A stretch of 64,000 bases of DNA from Pseudomonadota bacterium (GCA_021792755.1 JAJYUA010000010.1:52844-116843), one strand, 5' to 3'; positions 17,310 to 26,721 are shown, counted from the first letter of the stretch. Translations and numbers: made by a program. The notes: generated by a model from the letters alone, not told the origin.

Positions 17310-18908
17310 TCATTCCTCGCTGATCTGGTCGGGCAATTGCGCCTTGCGCCGTGCGATGAACTCGAGCATGGCTTCATCGCGCGCGGGGTCGATCCCCGGG
17401 TCCTGATACTCCGCCAGCATTCTCTTCCACACGCGGTTGGCGCGCTGCTCTGCGGTCAGCCGTCCCTCCTCCGACCATTGCTCGTAAGAGGAGTAGTCCG
17501 CCACCGCCGACTGATAGAACGCGGCCTCGAAGTTGGCTTGGGTGTGCCTGCAACCGAGGAAGTGGCTTCCAGGGCCGACTTCCCGGATCGCATCGAGCGC
17601 CTGGCCGCGCTCGGACAGGTCCATGCCCTGCGCGAGGCTCTGCATCATCGCGCACTGATCCGCATCCATCACGAACTTCTCGTAGCTCGCGACGAGTCCG
17701 CCTTCGAGCCAACCAGCCGCATGAGTCACGAGATTGACTCCGGCGAGCAGCGTGGGCAGCAGCGTGTTCGCGCTCTCATAGCCGGCCTGGGCATCGACGA
17801 CCTTTGAGGAGCACAGCGAGCCACCGCTGCGGCAGGGAAGGCGCAGCCGGCGGGCAAGCTGCGCTGTGGCGAAAATCATCTGCGTCGCCTCCGGAGTGCC
17901 GAACGTCGGCGCTCCCGTGCGCATGGAGATCGCGCCGACGAACGAGCCGAAAATCACCGGTGAGCCGGGGCGGACGATCTGCGTGAGCGCCATGCCGCAG
18001 AGCGTCTCGGCGAGCAGCTCGGCCATGCAGCCGGCAGGCGTCACGGGGCCCATGGCGCCGGCGAGCATGGCGGGCACCACGATCGTACCCTGGTTGTGGC
18101 TGGCAAATCGCCGCAGCGCCCCGAGCATCCGTCCGTCATAGACAAGCGGCGAGTTCGAGTTGATGTTACCGAGTACGACCGGGTGTGTCTGCAGGTAGTC
18201 CTCGCCGAACAGGATCTGTGCGAGCGCGATCGCATCGGCGGCGTGCCCTTCGGTCTCCGGTGTGGCCTCGCAGCCCTGGTCCGAATACCGGAAGAAGGCG
18301 TACTGCACGTCGAGGTGCCGCTTGCCCGGAGGGATTTCCATCGGCTCGCACATGCTGCCGCCGGAGAAATGAATCGCGGGCGCCATGTGCGCGAGCTTGA
18401 TGAAGTTGTGCAGGTCCTCGAGTGTTCCGTAGCGGCGGCCCCGATCGAGGTCGCTCACGAACGGCGGTCCGCCCACGGGAGAGAAGACGGTCGCCTCGCC
18501 GCCGAAGCGGACGTTGCGCTCGGGGTTGCGGGCAAAGAGGGTGAACACCGACGGAGCGCTCAAGAGAAGATGCCGGGCCAGCCCTCGCGGGATGTGCACC
18601 CGCTCGCCCTTCACGTCCGCTCCCGCCTGCCGCCAAAGGCGCAACGACTCCGGGTCGCGCCGCAGCTCGATGCCGATTTCCTCGAGGATCGTTTCCGCAT
18701 TCGCCTCGATGATCTCGATGGCCTCCGAGCTCAGCAAATCGACAGGCGGCAATCGCCGCCGGATGTACGGGTATTTCTGCGCAGGGGCGCGGGCGCGTGC
18801 GCGCCTGCTCTCACGGGCGCGACGAATTGGGATCGCGGGGTCGCTCACGAGGTGCTCCGTGGTATCTTTCGACAGGTCAGCCGCTGCGCTACGGTCACGC
18901 GAGCTCAT
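17310..18908 (-). CDS. MttB-superfamily methyltransferase, paralogue 2
   Basis: A 532-residue member of the trimethylamine methyltransferase superfamily with no in-frame amber codon. The N-terminal 50 residues are basic and Arg-rich, unlike paralogue 1. Family segments include LSSEAIEIIEANAETILEEIG, GNINSNSPLVYDGRM, GAMGPVTPAGCMAELLAE and the late QAGYESANTLLPTLLAGVN. It should transfer a methyl group from a quaternary amine to a corrinoid protein that is not encoded here. It is upstream of, and on the same strand as, TMADH-like paralogue 1, suggesting successive demethylations of one substrate. ATG 18908 is the first in frame. Confidence 0.88.
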   Translation of the reverse strand: MSSRDRSAAADLSKDTTEHLVSDPAIPIRRARESRRARARAPAQKYPYIRRRLPPVDLLSSEAIEIIEANAETILEEIGIELRRDPESLRLWRQAGADVKGERVHIPRGLARHLLLSAPSVFTLFARNPERNVRFGGEATVFSPVGGPPFVSDLDRGRRYGTLEDLHNFIKLAHMAPAIHFSGGSMCEPMEIPPGKRHLDVQYAFFRYSDQGCEATPETEGHAADAIALAQILFGEDYLQTHPVVLGNINSNSPLVYDGRMLGALRRFASHNQGTIVVPAMLAGAMGPVTPAGCMAELLAETLCGMALTQIVRPGSPVIFGSFVGAISMRTGAPTFGTPEATQMIFATAQLARRLRLPCRSGGSLCSSKVVDAQAGYESANTLLPTLLAGVNLVTHAAGWLEGGLVASYEKFVMDADQCAMMQSLAQGMDLSERGQALDAIREVGPGSHFLGCRHTQANFEAAFYQSAVADYSSYEQWSEEGRLTAEQRANRVWKRMLAEYQDPGIDPARDEAMLEFIARRKAQLPDQISEE

Positions 18909-18933
18909 GGATCGAGTCGAGTCCGCTGCTGCA

Positions 18934-18960
18934 ATTATACTAATGTAAAAATACTGGGGC
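18934..18960 (-). promoter_or_regulatory. AT-rich promoter of MttB paralogue 2
   Basis: A perfect -10 box TATAAT reads on the minus strand at 18939-18934, about 26 bp before the start codon. It sits in an AT-rich island (TTTTTACATTAGTATAATT) in GC-rich surroundings. No good -35 box is found at 16-18 bp, so an activator may be needed. The 22-bp element of the neighbouring promoters is absent. Confidence 0.5.
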
Positions 18961-19119
18961 GGCCACCGGATCGCGCGCTCGAGCCAAAGGCAGGCGAGGA
19001 GTGGATCCGAGCGCTGGTGCGGCCGCGCGGGCCGATGCGCCGCGCACCGGCGGCAGTCCGGGGATCGGACGGCTCAAGTCAGGCGCGGCGCTCGCATCCG
19101 CGGGCCCGCGGCGGCCCGC

Positions 19120-21123
19120 TCATTCCCAGGCGGCGAAGCGCTCGAGGCAGGCGCCGAGGCTCGCCCGCAGAGGCTCGAGGTGCTTCGCAAACCGCCTCCA
19201 GTAGCCCACTCCGGAGGCGTACAGGGGCTGGCGCACCTGCTCGGCGCTGGCGGTGCGCACGGCGCGGCGGTTCTCGTGAAAGCTGAGCGTCCTCGCCTCG
19301 AACTGCAGTCCGCAGTGCTCGAGAAGGCGCCGGATGGTGTCTTCCGGCTCGCGAATCAGCTGCTCGTATTGAAGGTGCATGATTTTGCCCGGCAGCACCG
19401 CGTCCCAGTGATCCATCAGGGCGAGGTAACAGCGGTAATAGCGCCCGAGATCCTCGAGGTCGTAGCTGAAGGACTGGCCGTTGGCGAAGTACTGCTTGAA
19501 GTTGCTGAAGCAGGCATCCATGGGGTGCCGGCGCACATCGACGATCCTGGCGTTCGGAAGGATGGCGTGTATCAGCCCGACGTGGCTGAAATTGTTGGGC
19601 ATCTTGTCGATGAAGCGCGGCTTGCCGGACCGTACGGCGCGGGTCTCCTCGATGTATCGGCGGCCGAGCCCGGTGAGCTCGTCCGATGAGAGCGCGCGCA
19701 CTCTTTCCGGATAGCCGTCCCGATCGGCCTCAAGGTGGTCGAGCTCGCGCACCATCGCGAGGATGTTGTGCAGCTCCATCGTGCCTTCCACCTGGGAATG
19801 GCTGGCGAGGATCTGCTCGACCAGCGTCGAGCCGGATCGGGGCAGGCCGAGGATGAAGATCGGCGCGGAATCGGAATGACCGGCCAGGGCGCGGTCCCGG
19901 AAGAAATCGCGGCTGTAACAGGCCGCGACGCGCCTGGATTTCTCCTCGAAGCTCTCGATCGAAAAGGGGGCGGTCCGCCTGCGCAGTGCATTACCCTCGG
20001 CATAGTGATCGAACGCTTCGGCGTACCTGTGCCGTTGCTCGAGGGCACGCGCAATCGCAAAGTGCAGCTGCGCCGGGTCGGTACCGCCCGTAGAGGCGAG
20101 CAGGTCTTGCATCGACGCGAGTTCCTCATCGCTGAAGAAGTAGTTCTTCAGATCGGCGAGGCTCCAGTAGGCTTCAGTGTACTTCGGGTCGAGTCTCAGG
20201 CACTCCCGATAGGCTTTCTCACATTGCGCGCGCCGTCCGAGCGTCTTGTTGACGTGGCCGATGGCAAGCCGGAAGCTCGCTTGCGAGGGATCGAGTCGGG
20301 CGGCCTCCTCGTAGGCCGCCAGCGCCTGCTCCTGACGCAGGAGCTTGATGTACACCGAGCCCAATGCCGACCAGTTGAGCGGGTTCTGCGGCTCGAATGT
20401 CAGCAGATCACGGAAAGCGGCTTCCGCCTCGGTGAGTCGCTCTGCGGCAAGCAGGCTGTGGCCCCACGCGCGCCGCACGAGGGGGTGGTGAGCGCAACGG
20501 CTCCTGGCGTGGCCCAGCAGTCGCTCGGCATCGCGCACATTGCCTGCCCGGATGGCTACGGCGGCGAGACCGGCGAGAGCGGCGAGGTGGCTCGCATCGC
20601 TCTTGAGGACCTCACGGAAGATTTCTTCCGAGGAGCGATAGTCGCCGCCGGCAAGGGCGGTCGTTGCCTGCTCTATGCGTTGTCGATGAGGATCGAGCCG
20701 TCGCGCCTGCTCGAAGGCGATGCGCGCGTCCGCGGTCATGCCCAGGTCCACGAGCACCTCTCCATAGGCGAGCCAGGCGGGCTCCAGGAACGGCCTTTCC
20801 TGCACGAGCCGGCGCAGTTGCGCGCACGCCGCCTCCAGGCGCCCGTCCTGGCGGTAGGCGCGCGCAAGATCGACGCGTGCGTGAGCGAACAGGGGAGCAT
20901 CGGCAACGACGCGCTCGAGGACTTCCAGCGCGGGTGCCAGCTTGCCCTGCGACAGCAGGGTCGCCCCCAGCAGATGCAGGCTGTTGATCTCTCCTGGGCA
21001 GGTGTGCTGGATCTGCCGCAGCAGCTGCTCCGCGCTCTGGAAGCGCCCGAGCCGCACGGCCTGCAGCGCCCGCATGTATGCGGCGCGAACAGCGCCTTGA
21101 GCCTGCGAAGACACGGCAGCCAC
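19120..21123 (-). CDS. TPR-repeat protein with C-terminal sulfotransferase domain
   Basis: A 667-residue two-part protein. Residues 1-370 are tetratricopeptide repeats with the usual W/L/G/Y/A/P spacing (for example ALAAYEEAARLDPSQASFRLA). From about 400 a sulfotransferase domain starts with the PAPS 5'-phosphosulfate loop FILGLPRSGSTLVEQILASH and includes a 3'-phosphate-binding VDVRRHPMDACFSNFKQYF. It would transfer sulfate from PAPS to a hydroxyl or peptide acceptor. No signal peptide is visible. It interrupts the amine-degradation genes, and its link to them is unclear. The preceding 226 bp (21124-21349) hold nothing recognisable. Confidence 0.85.
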   Translation of the reverse strand: MAAVSSQAQGAVRAAYMRALQAVRLGRFQSAEQLLRQIQHTCPGEINSLHLLGATLLSQGKLAPALEVLERVVADAPLFAHARVDLARAYRQDGRLEAACAQLRRLVQERPFLEPAWLAYGEVLVDLGMTADARIAFEQARRLDPHRQRIEQATTALAGGDYRSSEEIFREVLKSDASHLAALAGLAAVAIRAGNVRDAERLLGHARSRCAHHPLVRRAWGHSLLAAERLTEAEAAFRDLLTFEPQNPLNWSALGSVYIKLLRQEQALAAYEEAARLDPSQASFRLAIGHVNKTLGRRAQCEKAYRECLRLDPKYTEAYWSLADLKNYFFSDEELASMQDLLASTGGTDPAQLHFAIARALEQRHRYAEAFDHYAEGNALRRRTAPFSIESFEEKSRRVAACYSRDFFRDRALAGHSDSAPIFILGLPRSGSTLVEQILASHSQVEGTMELHNILAMVRELDHLEADRDGYPERVRALSSDELTGLGRRYIEETRAVRSGKPRFIDKMPNNFSHVGLIHAILPNARIVDVRRHPMDACFSNFKQYFANGQSFSYDLEDLGRYYRCYLALMDHWDAVLPGKIMHLQYEQLIREPEDTIRRLLEHCGLQFEARTLSFHENRRAVRTASAEQVRQPLYASGVGYWRRFAKHLEPLRASLGACLERFAAWE

Positions 21124-21349
21124 CCTCGATTCACCACCGGGCTGCGCATCTGCGCGCAGTCCTCTCGATCGATTCTATCTCCTGGCGCTGGAACCCGCTA
21201 CGCATCGTCGGTCACTGGTCCGATGTGCGTGCGAACGCGGCGGCTGGGCGCCACGGGGCTTGCGCCGGGCGTGCCCGGTACGACGGGCAACGGTGAGCAC
21301 GCGCGAGCCTGTGCCGAGGTGTTGATCGGCCGGCGCGGCCCGGACGGGC

Positions 21350-23380
21350 TCAGATCAAGACCCGGTCGCGTTGCGGCGGCTGGCGGTCGGGGCCTTCGTC
21401 GAGCTCCCGCGCGGCCTTGTGGCCGCAGTAGACCGCGTGGGCGATGAGCGCCGGCTGCAGGCAGTCGCCGATGCGCTGGATGTTGCCGGCGTGCTCCTCA
21501 CCGTCCGGCACGAGCTCCCGATAGAGCGTGTCGTCGGGCTCTCTCGAGGTGACCAGCACGAGCGCATTCGCGGTGTGTTTGCGCACTGTCGCGGTATAGA
21601 TGCACTCGAGGGAGACGTATGTTTCCTCGAATGCGGCGAGGCAGGTGTCGACGATGATCTCGACGCCGAGCTCGAGCAATTGCCGCTGGGTCGCTTCCTG
21701 CTCGCCCGTGTAGTGGCTCCAGGCGCCCACCCGGGATTCCGTGGTCACATAAGTGACGCGTGCGCCGGAGCGGGCGAGCAGCGCGGCCAGCACGGGCCCC
21801 ATGTAGTAGTGGTCGTCGTCGAATACGGTCACCGCGCCGGTCGGTCGCGCGCCCGCCATCAGATCATCGGGGGTCAGCACGGCGGGAGCGTGCAGGGCGC
21901 TGATCGCCCCCGTGTGCCACCTGCCGAGGCCATTGCGCCGCCACCGGGCACCGGTGGCGATGAGCACGTGATCGGCTCCAAACTCGCGGACGTCCTGGGC
22001 CGACAGTCGGTTGCCGAGATACAGGGAGACACCGGACAGCCGCTTGATCTGAGCCAGGCGGTAATCCCTGACCCGCGCCCATTCCGAGAGGCCGGGCAGG
22101 CGGCTCTCGAGCGTGACCCGCCCTCCGGGCTCGTGAGCCGCATCGGCGAGCGTGACCGAATAGCCGCGCTTGCCGAGCACGTGGGCCGCTTCGAGTCCGG
22201 CGGGCCCGGCTCCCACGATCAGCACCGTGCCGCCGCGAGCCGCAGGCACCTTCTCGGGGTGCCAGCCGCTGCGCCATTCCTCTCCCATGGTGGGATTCTG
22301 CGTGCAGCGCAGTGCCGCGCCGCGGTAATTGTGCGCATAGCAGATGTTGCAGCCGATGCATTCGCGAATGTCCTCGAGACGGCCTTCGCGGATCTTGGCG
22401 GGCAGGAACGGATCGGCGATCGAGGGGCGCGCGGCGCCGATGAAGTCAAGGACGCCGCTGCGCACCTGGCGCACCATGGCGTCCGGGGAGGTGAAGCGCC
22501 CGACACTCACGACGGATTTGCCCGTCAGCGCCTTGACGTGGGCAACCTTCGATTCGAGCGCGCCTTCCCTGACAAATCGCGAGCTCGCCATCTCCTCGCC
22601 GTAGTAGTCGGCGACGACCAGGTCCCACAGGTCCGCCATCGGACCTGTCATGGCGAGCACATCCCGGGCCTCATCGCCGCTCAGGTGCCGATCGCCGTGA
22701 CCCTCGGCCGAGAAGCGCACCGCGAGCGCGCACTTGTCGCCGACCGCCGAGCGCGTCTCGTCCAGCAGCTCGCGAAACAGCCGTGTCCGGTTCTCAAGCG
22801 AGCCTCCGTACTCATCGAGACGCCCGTTGAGCTCGCGCGAGAGGAATTCCGAGACCAGGTAGCCGTGCGTCGGGTAGACATAGATCACGTCGAAGCCCGC
22901 AGCCCTGGCGCGTCTCGCGGCCGCGAGATGCCATTGGCGGAAGCGGCGGATGTCGCGCCGGTCCATGCGCTGGGACTGGATTGGCTCGCAGCGGCTCGGC
23001 ATCGAGCGCACCCCGAGGCTCGGTACGCGACTCGCCAGGTTCGAGACGAAACTGCCCCCGTGCCACAGCTCGATCCCGGCGAGCGCGCCGTGCGCGTGCA
23101 CCGCATCGGCTACGGCGGCGAGGTTGCGCACGTCGCCCTCGTCCCAGTTCGCCGCCGATGGATACGGCTGGTCATCGGAGCTCGGGTGAATGGAGCAGTA
23201 CTCGGTGCAAACCACCCCCCAGCCTCCCTCGGCCTTCATCCCACGCATCGCCGCCAGCGTGCGCGGCAAGGCGGCGCCCATGCCCGTGCAATGGGGCACC
23301 TGGTAGAAACGGTTGCGCGCGGTGACAGGACCGATGCGCACCGGCTCGAACAGCACGTCATAGCGGGATTCGGTACTCAT
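21350..23380 (-). CDS. TMADH/dimethylglycine-dehydrogenase-like flavoprotein, paralogue 2
   Basis: A 676-residue homologue of the enzyme at 15098-17188. It has an FMN TIM barrel (EPVRIGPVTARNRFY), a 4Fe-4S site starting CIGCNIC with the fourth cysteine in LRCTQNP, and a C-terminal dinucleotide-binding half with VLIVGAGPAGLEAAHVLG. The substrate loop YVYPTHGYLVSEFL keeps the His that paralogue 1 has lost. Conversely, the residues after the third cysteine are YAHNY and the tryptophan is missing. The two paralogues therefore probably take different amines. The gene is divergent from MttB paralogue 3 over a 152-bp operator-rich gap. A dimethylglycine or betaine-derived tertiary amine is the likely substrate. 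Confidence 0.88.
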   Translation of the reverse strand: MSTESRYDVLFEPVRIGPVTARNRFYQVPHCTGMGAALPRTLAAMRGMKAEGGWGVVCTEYCSIHPSSDDQPYPSAANWDEGDVRNLAAVADAVHAHGALAGIELWHGGSFVSNLASRVPSLGVRSMPSRCEPIQSQRMDRRDIRRFRQWHLAAARRARAAGFDVIYVYPTHGYLVSEFLSRELNGRLDEYGGSLENRTRLFRELLDETRSAVGDKCALAVRFSAEGHGDRHLSGDEARDVLAMTGPMADLWDLVVADYYGEEMASSRFVREGALESKVAHVKALTGKSVVSVGRFTSPDAMVRQVRSGVLDFIGAARPSIADPFLPAKIREGRLEDIRECIGCNICYAHNYRGAALRCTQNPTMGEEWRSGWHPEKVPAARGGTVLIVGAGPAGLEAAHVLGKRGYSVTLADAAHEPGGRVTLESRLPGLSEWARVRDYRLAQIKRLSGVSLYLGNRLSAQDVREFGADHVLIATGARWRRNGLGRWHTGAISALHAPAVLTPDDLMAGARPTGAVTVFDDDHYYMGPVLAALLARSGARVTYVTTESRVGAWSHYTGEQEATQRQLLELGVEIIVDTCLAAFEETYVSLECIYTATVRKHTANALVLVTSREPDDTLYRELVPDGEEHAGNIQRIGDCLQPALIAHAVYCGHKAARELDEGPDRQPPQRDRVLI

Positions 23381-23443
23381 TTGCGCTTCGCGGCGGGCCG
23401 CGCTCGGGACGGTTGGCCGTCCATGGTGAGGTGGTCAGGAGAA

Positions 23444-23491
23444 CTATATGAGCATATAATATATTTGGCAAATGCTATATAGTCATATAAA
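23444..23491. promoter_or_regulatory. Paired dyad operators in a divergent promoter
   Basis: Two 17-bp direct repeats, CTATATGAGCATATAAT (23444-23460) and CTATATAGTCATATAAA (23475-23491), match at 13 of 17 positions and start 31 bp apart, about three helical turns. The first contains a perfect dyad TATATG-AG-CATATA, and its end forms a -10 box TATAAT (23455-23460). The island is strongly AT-rich and lies between divergent TMADH-like and MttB genes, so one regulator could control both. Confidence 0.7.
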
Positions 23492-23532
23492 CTTTGGACT
23501 CTAATCCCGCTCCATAACACGGCGGATAACCT

Positions 23533-25071
23533 ATGCCTACCGAAAGCCGCCCGGCGCGCCGCGCAAGAAGACCCCAGCCGGCCCCCATGTCCGAGACCGT
23601 GAACGCCCCGCCCGCCGATCCGGGGCTGCATCACGGCGCCACCGCGCCGTACGAGGCGGTGCCTTCCGAGCTCGCCCTGCGGCTGATCGAGGGCGCGCTC
23701 ACGCTCATGCAGGACTGCGGCGTCGCCTTCGACCCGCAGACGCAGGCTCTCGAGCTGTTTCGCAAAGCCGGGTGCGACGTCTCCTCCGATGGGATCGTGC
23801 GTTTCCCGCCACAGCTGGTGCGGGCGGCCCTCGTCGGCGCCGCAAAGAGCGTGAGGCTCTGGGATCGCAACGGGCGGCGCTGCATCGAGGTCGACGACCG
23901 CCACACCTGGTTCATGCCCGGCATGACGTGCATCAAGATTTTCGATCCCGTGAGCGGTGAGCAGCGTCCGAGCGACGGCGAGGACCTTGAGATGGTGACG
24001 CGTGTCGCGGATGCGTTACCCAACATGGATGCGGTCTGCGTCGCTGTCAAGAACGTGGCCCGGTCGGACATCCATGGCGAGATCGAGGAATTCGCCATCA
24101 TGGCGGCCAACACGACGAAGCCGCTCGAGTATCTGTGCGAGAACGCCGAGTCTCTCGACCCCGTGCTCGAGATGGCCGCGGCGATCCGCGGCGGACGGGA
24201 GGTGCTGTTCGAGAAGCCGTACTTCCTGCACATCATCACGCCGCTGCCGCTCAATTATCCGCGCGCCCACGTGGAGCAGCTCGTGAAGTGCGTGCGTGCG
24301 GGCGTGCCGGTCAGCGTGGGCACTCTGCCGATCGGCGGCGCCTCCACTCCCATCACGACTGCCGGCTGCATGGTGAACAGCCTGGCGACGGATTTCGCCG
24401 GCATGGTTCTCGCGCAGCTCATCCGCCGCGGCGCATTTTGCGTCGGCAGCTCCGATGTGTCATTCATGGAGCCGGCCACCGGCGGCATCGGCAATTTCGC
24501 CCAGACCTCGCTCGCGGACATGCTCATGTGCCAGGTGCGCCGCCACCTGCGGCTGCCTTCCCTCACCGGTGCCGGCGGCCACTCCCCCGCGCGCCGCTTC
24601 AATCAGGATGCGATCGCGGAGATCTCCCTCGGCATGATGCAGGCCTTCTACAGCCGTCCCGCGACGCTTGACTACCTCGGCTCGCTCGACCAAGGCCTGA
24701 CGTTCTCGCTGCACGCGCTGTGCCTGTGCGATGACCTGGCCGGCCTGCTGCGCACGCTTTGGCAGGGCATCACGATCGATGCGGACACGATCGCTCTCGA
24801 TCTCGCCCGAGAAGTCGGCGCCCGGGGCAATTACCTTGGCCGGCGGCACACCGCCGCGCATTGCCGCGAGCATCTGTGGAACAGCCGCTACTTCGGTGCC
24901 CGCCTGCCGGTGAGCACGGGGATGCTACCCGATGAGGAACTCCTGGAGAGAATCGATGCCGATGTCCGCGCGCTCCTGGCGCACCGCCCCGAGCCGCTTG
25001 GCGCCGAGCTCGAGGTGCGTCTGCGTGCGATCCGCGAGACCTTCGCCGCAGCCCACCGGCCGGGCGGCTGA
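23533..25071 (+). CDS. MttB-superfamily methyltransferase, paralogue 3
   Basis: A 512-residue MttB-type methyltransferase without an in-frame amber codon. Typical segments are ALTLMQDCGVAFDPQ, WFMPGMTCIKIFDPVSGEQR, YLCENAESLDPVLEMAAAI and TPITTAGCMVNSLATDFAG. It is clearly diverged from paralogues 1 and 2. Like them it should demethylate a quaternary amine with a corrinoid acceptor. It is divergent from TMADH-like paralogue 2, pairing a methyltransferase with a tertiary-amine demethylase as at 15.1-18.9 kb. The start is ATG 23533; an internal ATG at 23587 is possible because the first 18 residues are low-complexity. Confidence 0.87.
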   Translation: MPTESRPARRARRPQPAPMSETVNAPPADPGLHHGATAPYEAVPSELALRLIEGALTLMQDCGVAFDPQTQALELFRKAGCDVSSDGIVRFPPQLVRAALVGAAKSVRLWDRNGRRCIEVDDRHTWFMPGMTCIKIFDPVSGEQRPSDGEDLEMVTRVADALPNMDAVCVAVKNVARSDIHGEIEEFAIMAANTTKPLEYLCENAESLDPVLEMAAAIRGGREVLFEKPYFLHIITPLPLNYPRAHVEQLVKCVRAGVPVSVGTLPIGGASTPITTAGCMVNSLATDFAGMVLAQLIRRGAFCVGSSDVSFMEPATGGIGNFAQTSLADMLMCQVRRHLRLPSLTGAGGHSPARRFNQDAIAEISLGMMQAFYSRPATLDYLGSLDQGLTFSLHALCLCDDLAGLLRTLWQGITIDADTIALDLAREVGARGNYLGRRHTAAHCREHLWNSRYFGARLPVSTGMLPDEELLERIDADVRALLAHRPEPLGAELEVRLRAIRETFAAAHRPGG

Positions 25072-25213
25072 CGGGACAGGCGCTTTGCATGCTCGATCGG
25101 GGCGGAGCGGCTCCCGGCCTCTCGATCATCGGGCTCGAGGCCCCGGGCGCGGCGCCTCTTGCAGGGCGGCATCCAGGACCGACGGGTGCCGGTGGCGAGC
25201 GGCGACGGCACGC

Positions 25214-26674
25214 TCACGCGTCGGAAAGCACGGCCTCATCCGGCTCGGTCGCGTCGGTGGCGGGCTCCAGTCCAAGGTCGGCCGCCGCGGCCGCGCGGGC
25301 GTCAGCCTCGAGATCCATCGTGCGGCAGGCGAGCAGGTAAAGCCCCGCGGACACCGGCAGGCCGACCAGCATGGACAGATCGGCGCCGCCGAGCCAGCGG
25401 GCGACGGGCCCGGTGTACATCCCGGTGCTGAAGAACGGGATCATGGCCGCGAACCCGCCGGCGTAGGCCATCAGCCCGTGCCAATTCCAACGCCCGTACA
25501 TGCCGCGGGGGTTGAAGATCTCCCGCACCGAGTAATGCCCCTTGCGCACCAGGTAGAAGTCCGCCAGGTTGATTGCCGTCCAGGGCGTGAACAGGTAAAG
25601 CAGCACCGAGAGCAGATTGGAGAAGCCGTGCAGAAAGTTGCTCGAGGAATCGAGCGCGATCGCGGTGGAGACCATGGCCGCGGCGGCGAGGCTCGCGATG
25701 CGCTTGCCGGCGCTGCTCTTGAGCGGCTCGAAGGTGTCCCAGACGCTGAGCAGGGTCAGCGATGCGCCGTAGAAATTGAGCGCCGCCACGGTCAGCAGGC
25801 CGAGCAGCGCACCGACCAGCACCAGCACGCCGAGGCCGGGAAAGATGCCGTTGGCGGCGCGCTCGAGCGCCGCGGGCACATCGAGCCGCGGGAACATCGC
25901 CGCGGCGAGGCTTCCTACCAGCATCATCCAGGCGCCGCCGACGAACGCGCCGAGGTAGGTCCACCAGAAGGAGGCGCGGATGCTGACCTCCTTCGGCAGG
26001 TACCTGGAGTAGTCGGACACGTAGATCGACCAGGTGAGCTGGTAGGCGGCCGCCGCCAGCAGCTCGGTGAGAAAGGGCGTCGGGCGAAAGTCGTGAAAGT
26101 CCCACTGCGAGGCGGGAATCTTCAGCAGAAACGCCGCGCTCACCGTGAACAGAGTGAGGATCGCCAGCATGGAAAACGCCACCGCCCGCTGCGCGAGGTG
26201 GATCGAGTCGTAGCCGACGGTGGCGATGCCGGCGGCGAGCAGCGCGAAGCCGATCACCAGCGCCGGCGAGTCGGCGGGCAGGCCGTGGGCGAGCTGATGC
26301 AGCGCCTGGACGGCGAGCACCTGATTGAAGGCGTTATAGCCGATGTAGGTCACCAGGGCGAATGCCCACACGAGCAGCGCCCCGGCATAGCCGAACTGCG
26401 GCCGCGATTGGATCATCTGCGGCAGCCCGAGTTGCGGCCCCTGCGCCGAGTGAAACGACATGAAGAAGGTGCCGATGGCGCAGCCGGCGATCACCGCCAC
26501 GGCCGTCCACAGCAGGTTCTCACCGAGGGCGATGCCGAGCACGCCGATGGCGAGGGTCGCGAGGTGCGCATCGCCCGAGAACCACACCGGCCAGAGGTGC
26601 CAGACCTTGCCGTGCCGCTCGGCGAGCGGCACGTAGTCGATGGAGCGTTTCTCGAGCAACATTCTATGGGCCAC
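25214..26674 (-). CDS. NCS1-family permease, paralogue 2
   Basis: A 486-residue integral membrane protein with about twelve helices and the same NCS1 hallmarks as the gene at 40-1431: RSIDYVPLAERHGKVW at the N-terminus, SAQGPQLGLPQMIQSRPQFG, YVSDYSRYLPKEVS and INLADFYLVRKGHYSV. It is transcribed divergently from the carnitine dehydrogenase gene over a 116-bp gap with an AT-rich operator. Transport of a carnitine-derived or other N-methyl compound is a guess from context; the family usually handles nucleobases and hydantoins. The C-terminal 35 residues are acidic. Confidence 0.87.
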   Translation of the reverse strand: MAHRMLLEKRSIDYVPLAERHGKVWHLWPVWFSGDAHLATLAIGVLGIALGENLLWTAVAVIAGCAIGTFFMSFHSAQGPQLGLPQMIQSRPQFGYAGALLVWAFALVTYIGYNAFNQVLAVQALHQLAHGLPADSPALVIGFALLAAGIATVGYDSIHLAQRAVAFSMLAILTLFTVSAAFLLKIPASQWDFHDFRPTPFLTELLAAAAYQLTWSIYVSDYSRYLPKEVSIRASFWWTYLGAFVGGAWMMLVGSLAAAMFPRLDVPAALERAANGIFPGLGVLVLVGALLGLLTVAALNFYGASLTLLSVWDTFEPLKSSAGKRIASLAAAAMVSTAIALDSSSNFLHGFSNLLSVLLYLFTPWTAINLADFYLVRKGHYSVREIFNPRGMYGRWNWHGLMAYAGGFAAMIPFFSTGMYTGPVARWLGGADLSMLVGLPVSAGLYLLACRTMDLEADARAAAAADLGLEPATDATEPDEAVLSDA

Positions 26675-26721
26675 GCGTGCTGCGGCGCCGCGCCGGCATC
26701 CCGGTACGCGAGCGAGCCTGT

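Noticed and set aside
21371..23482. A 703-codon plus-strand open frame
   Set aside because: Antisense to the TMADH-like paralogue 2 and rich in His/Arg/Gly, with no domain signature.
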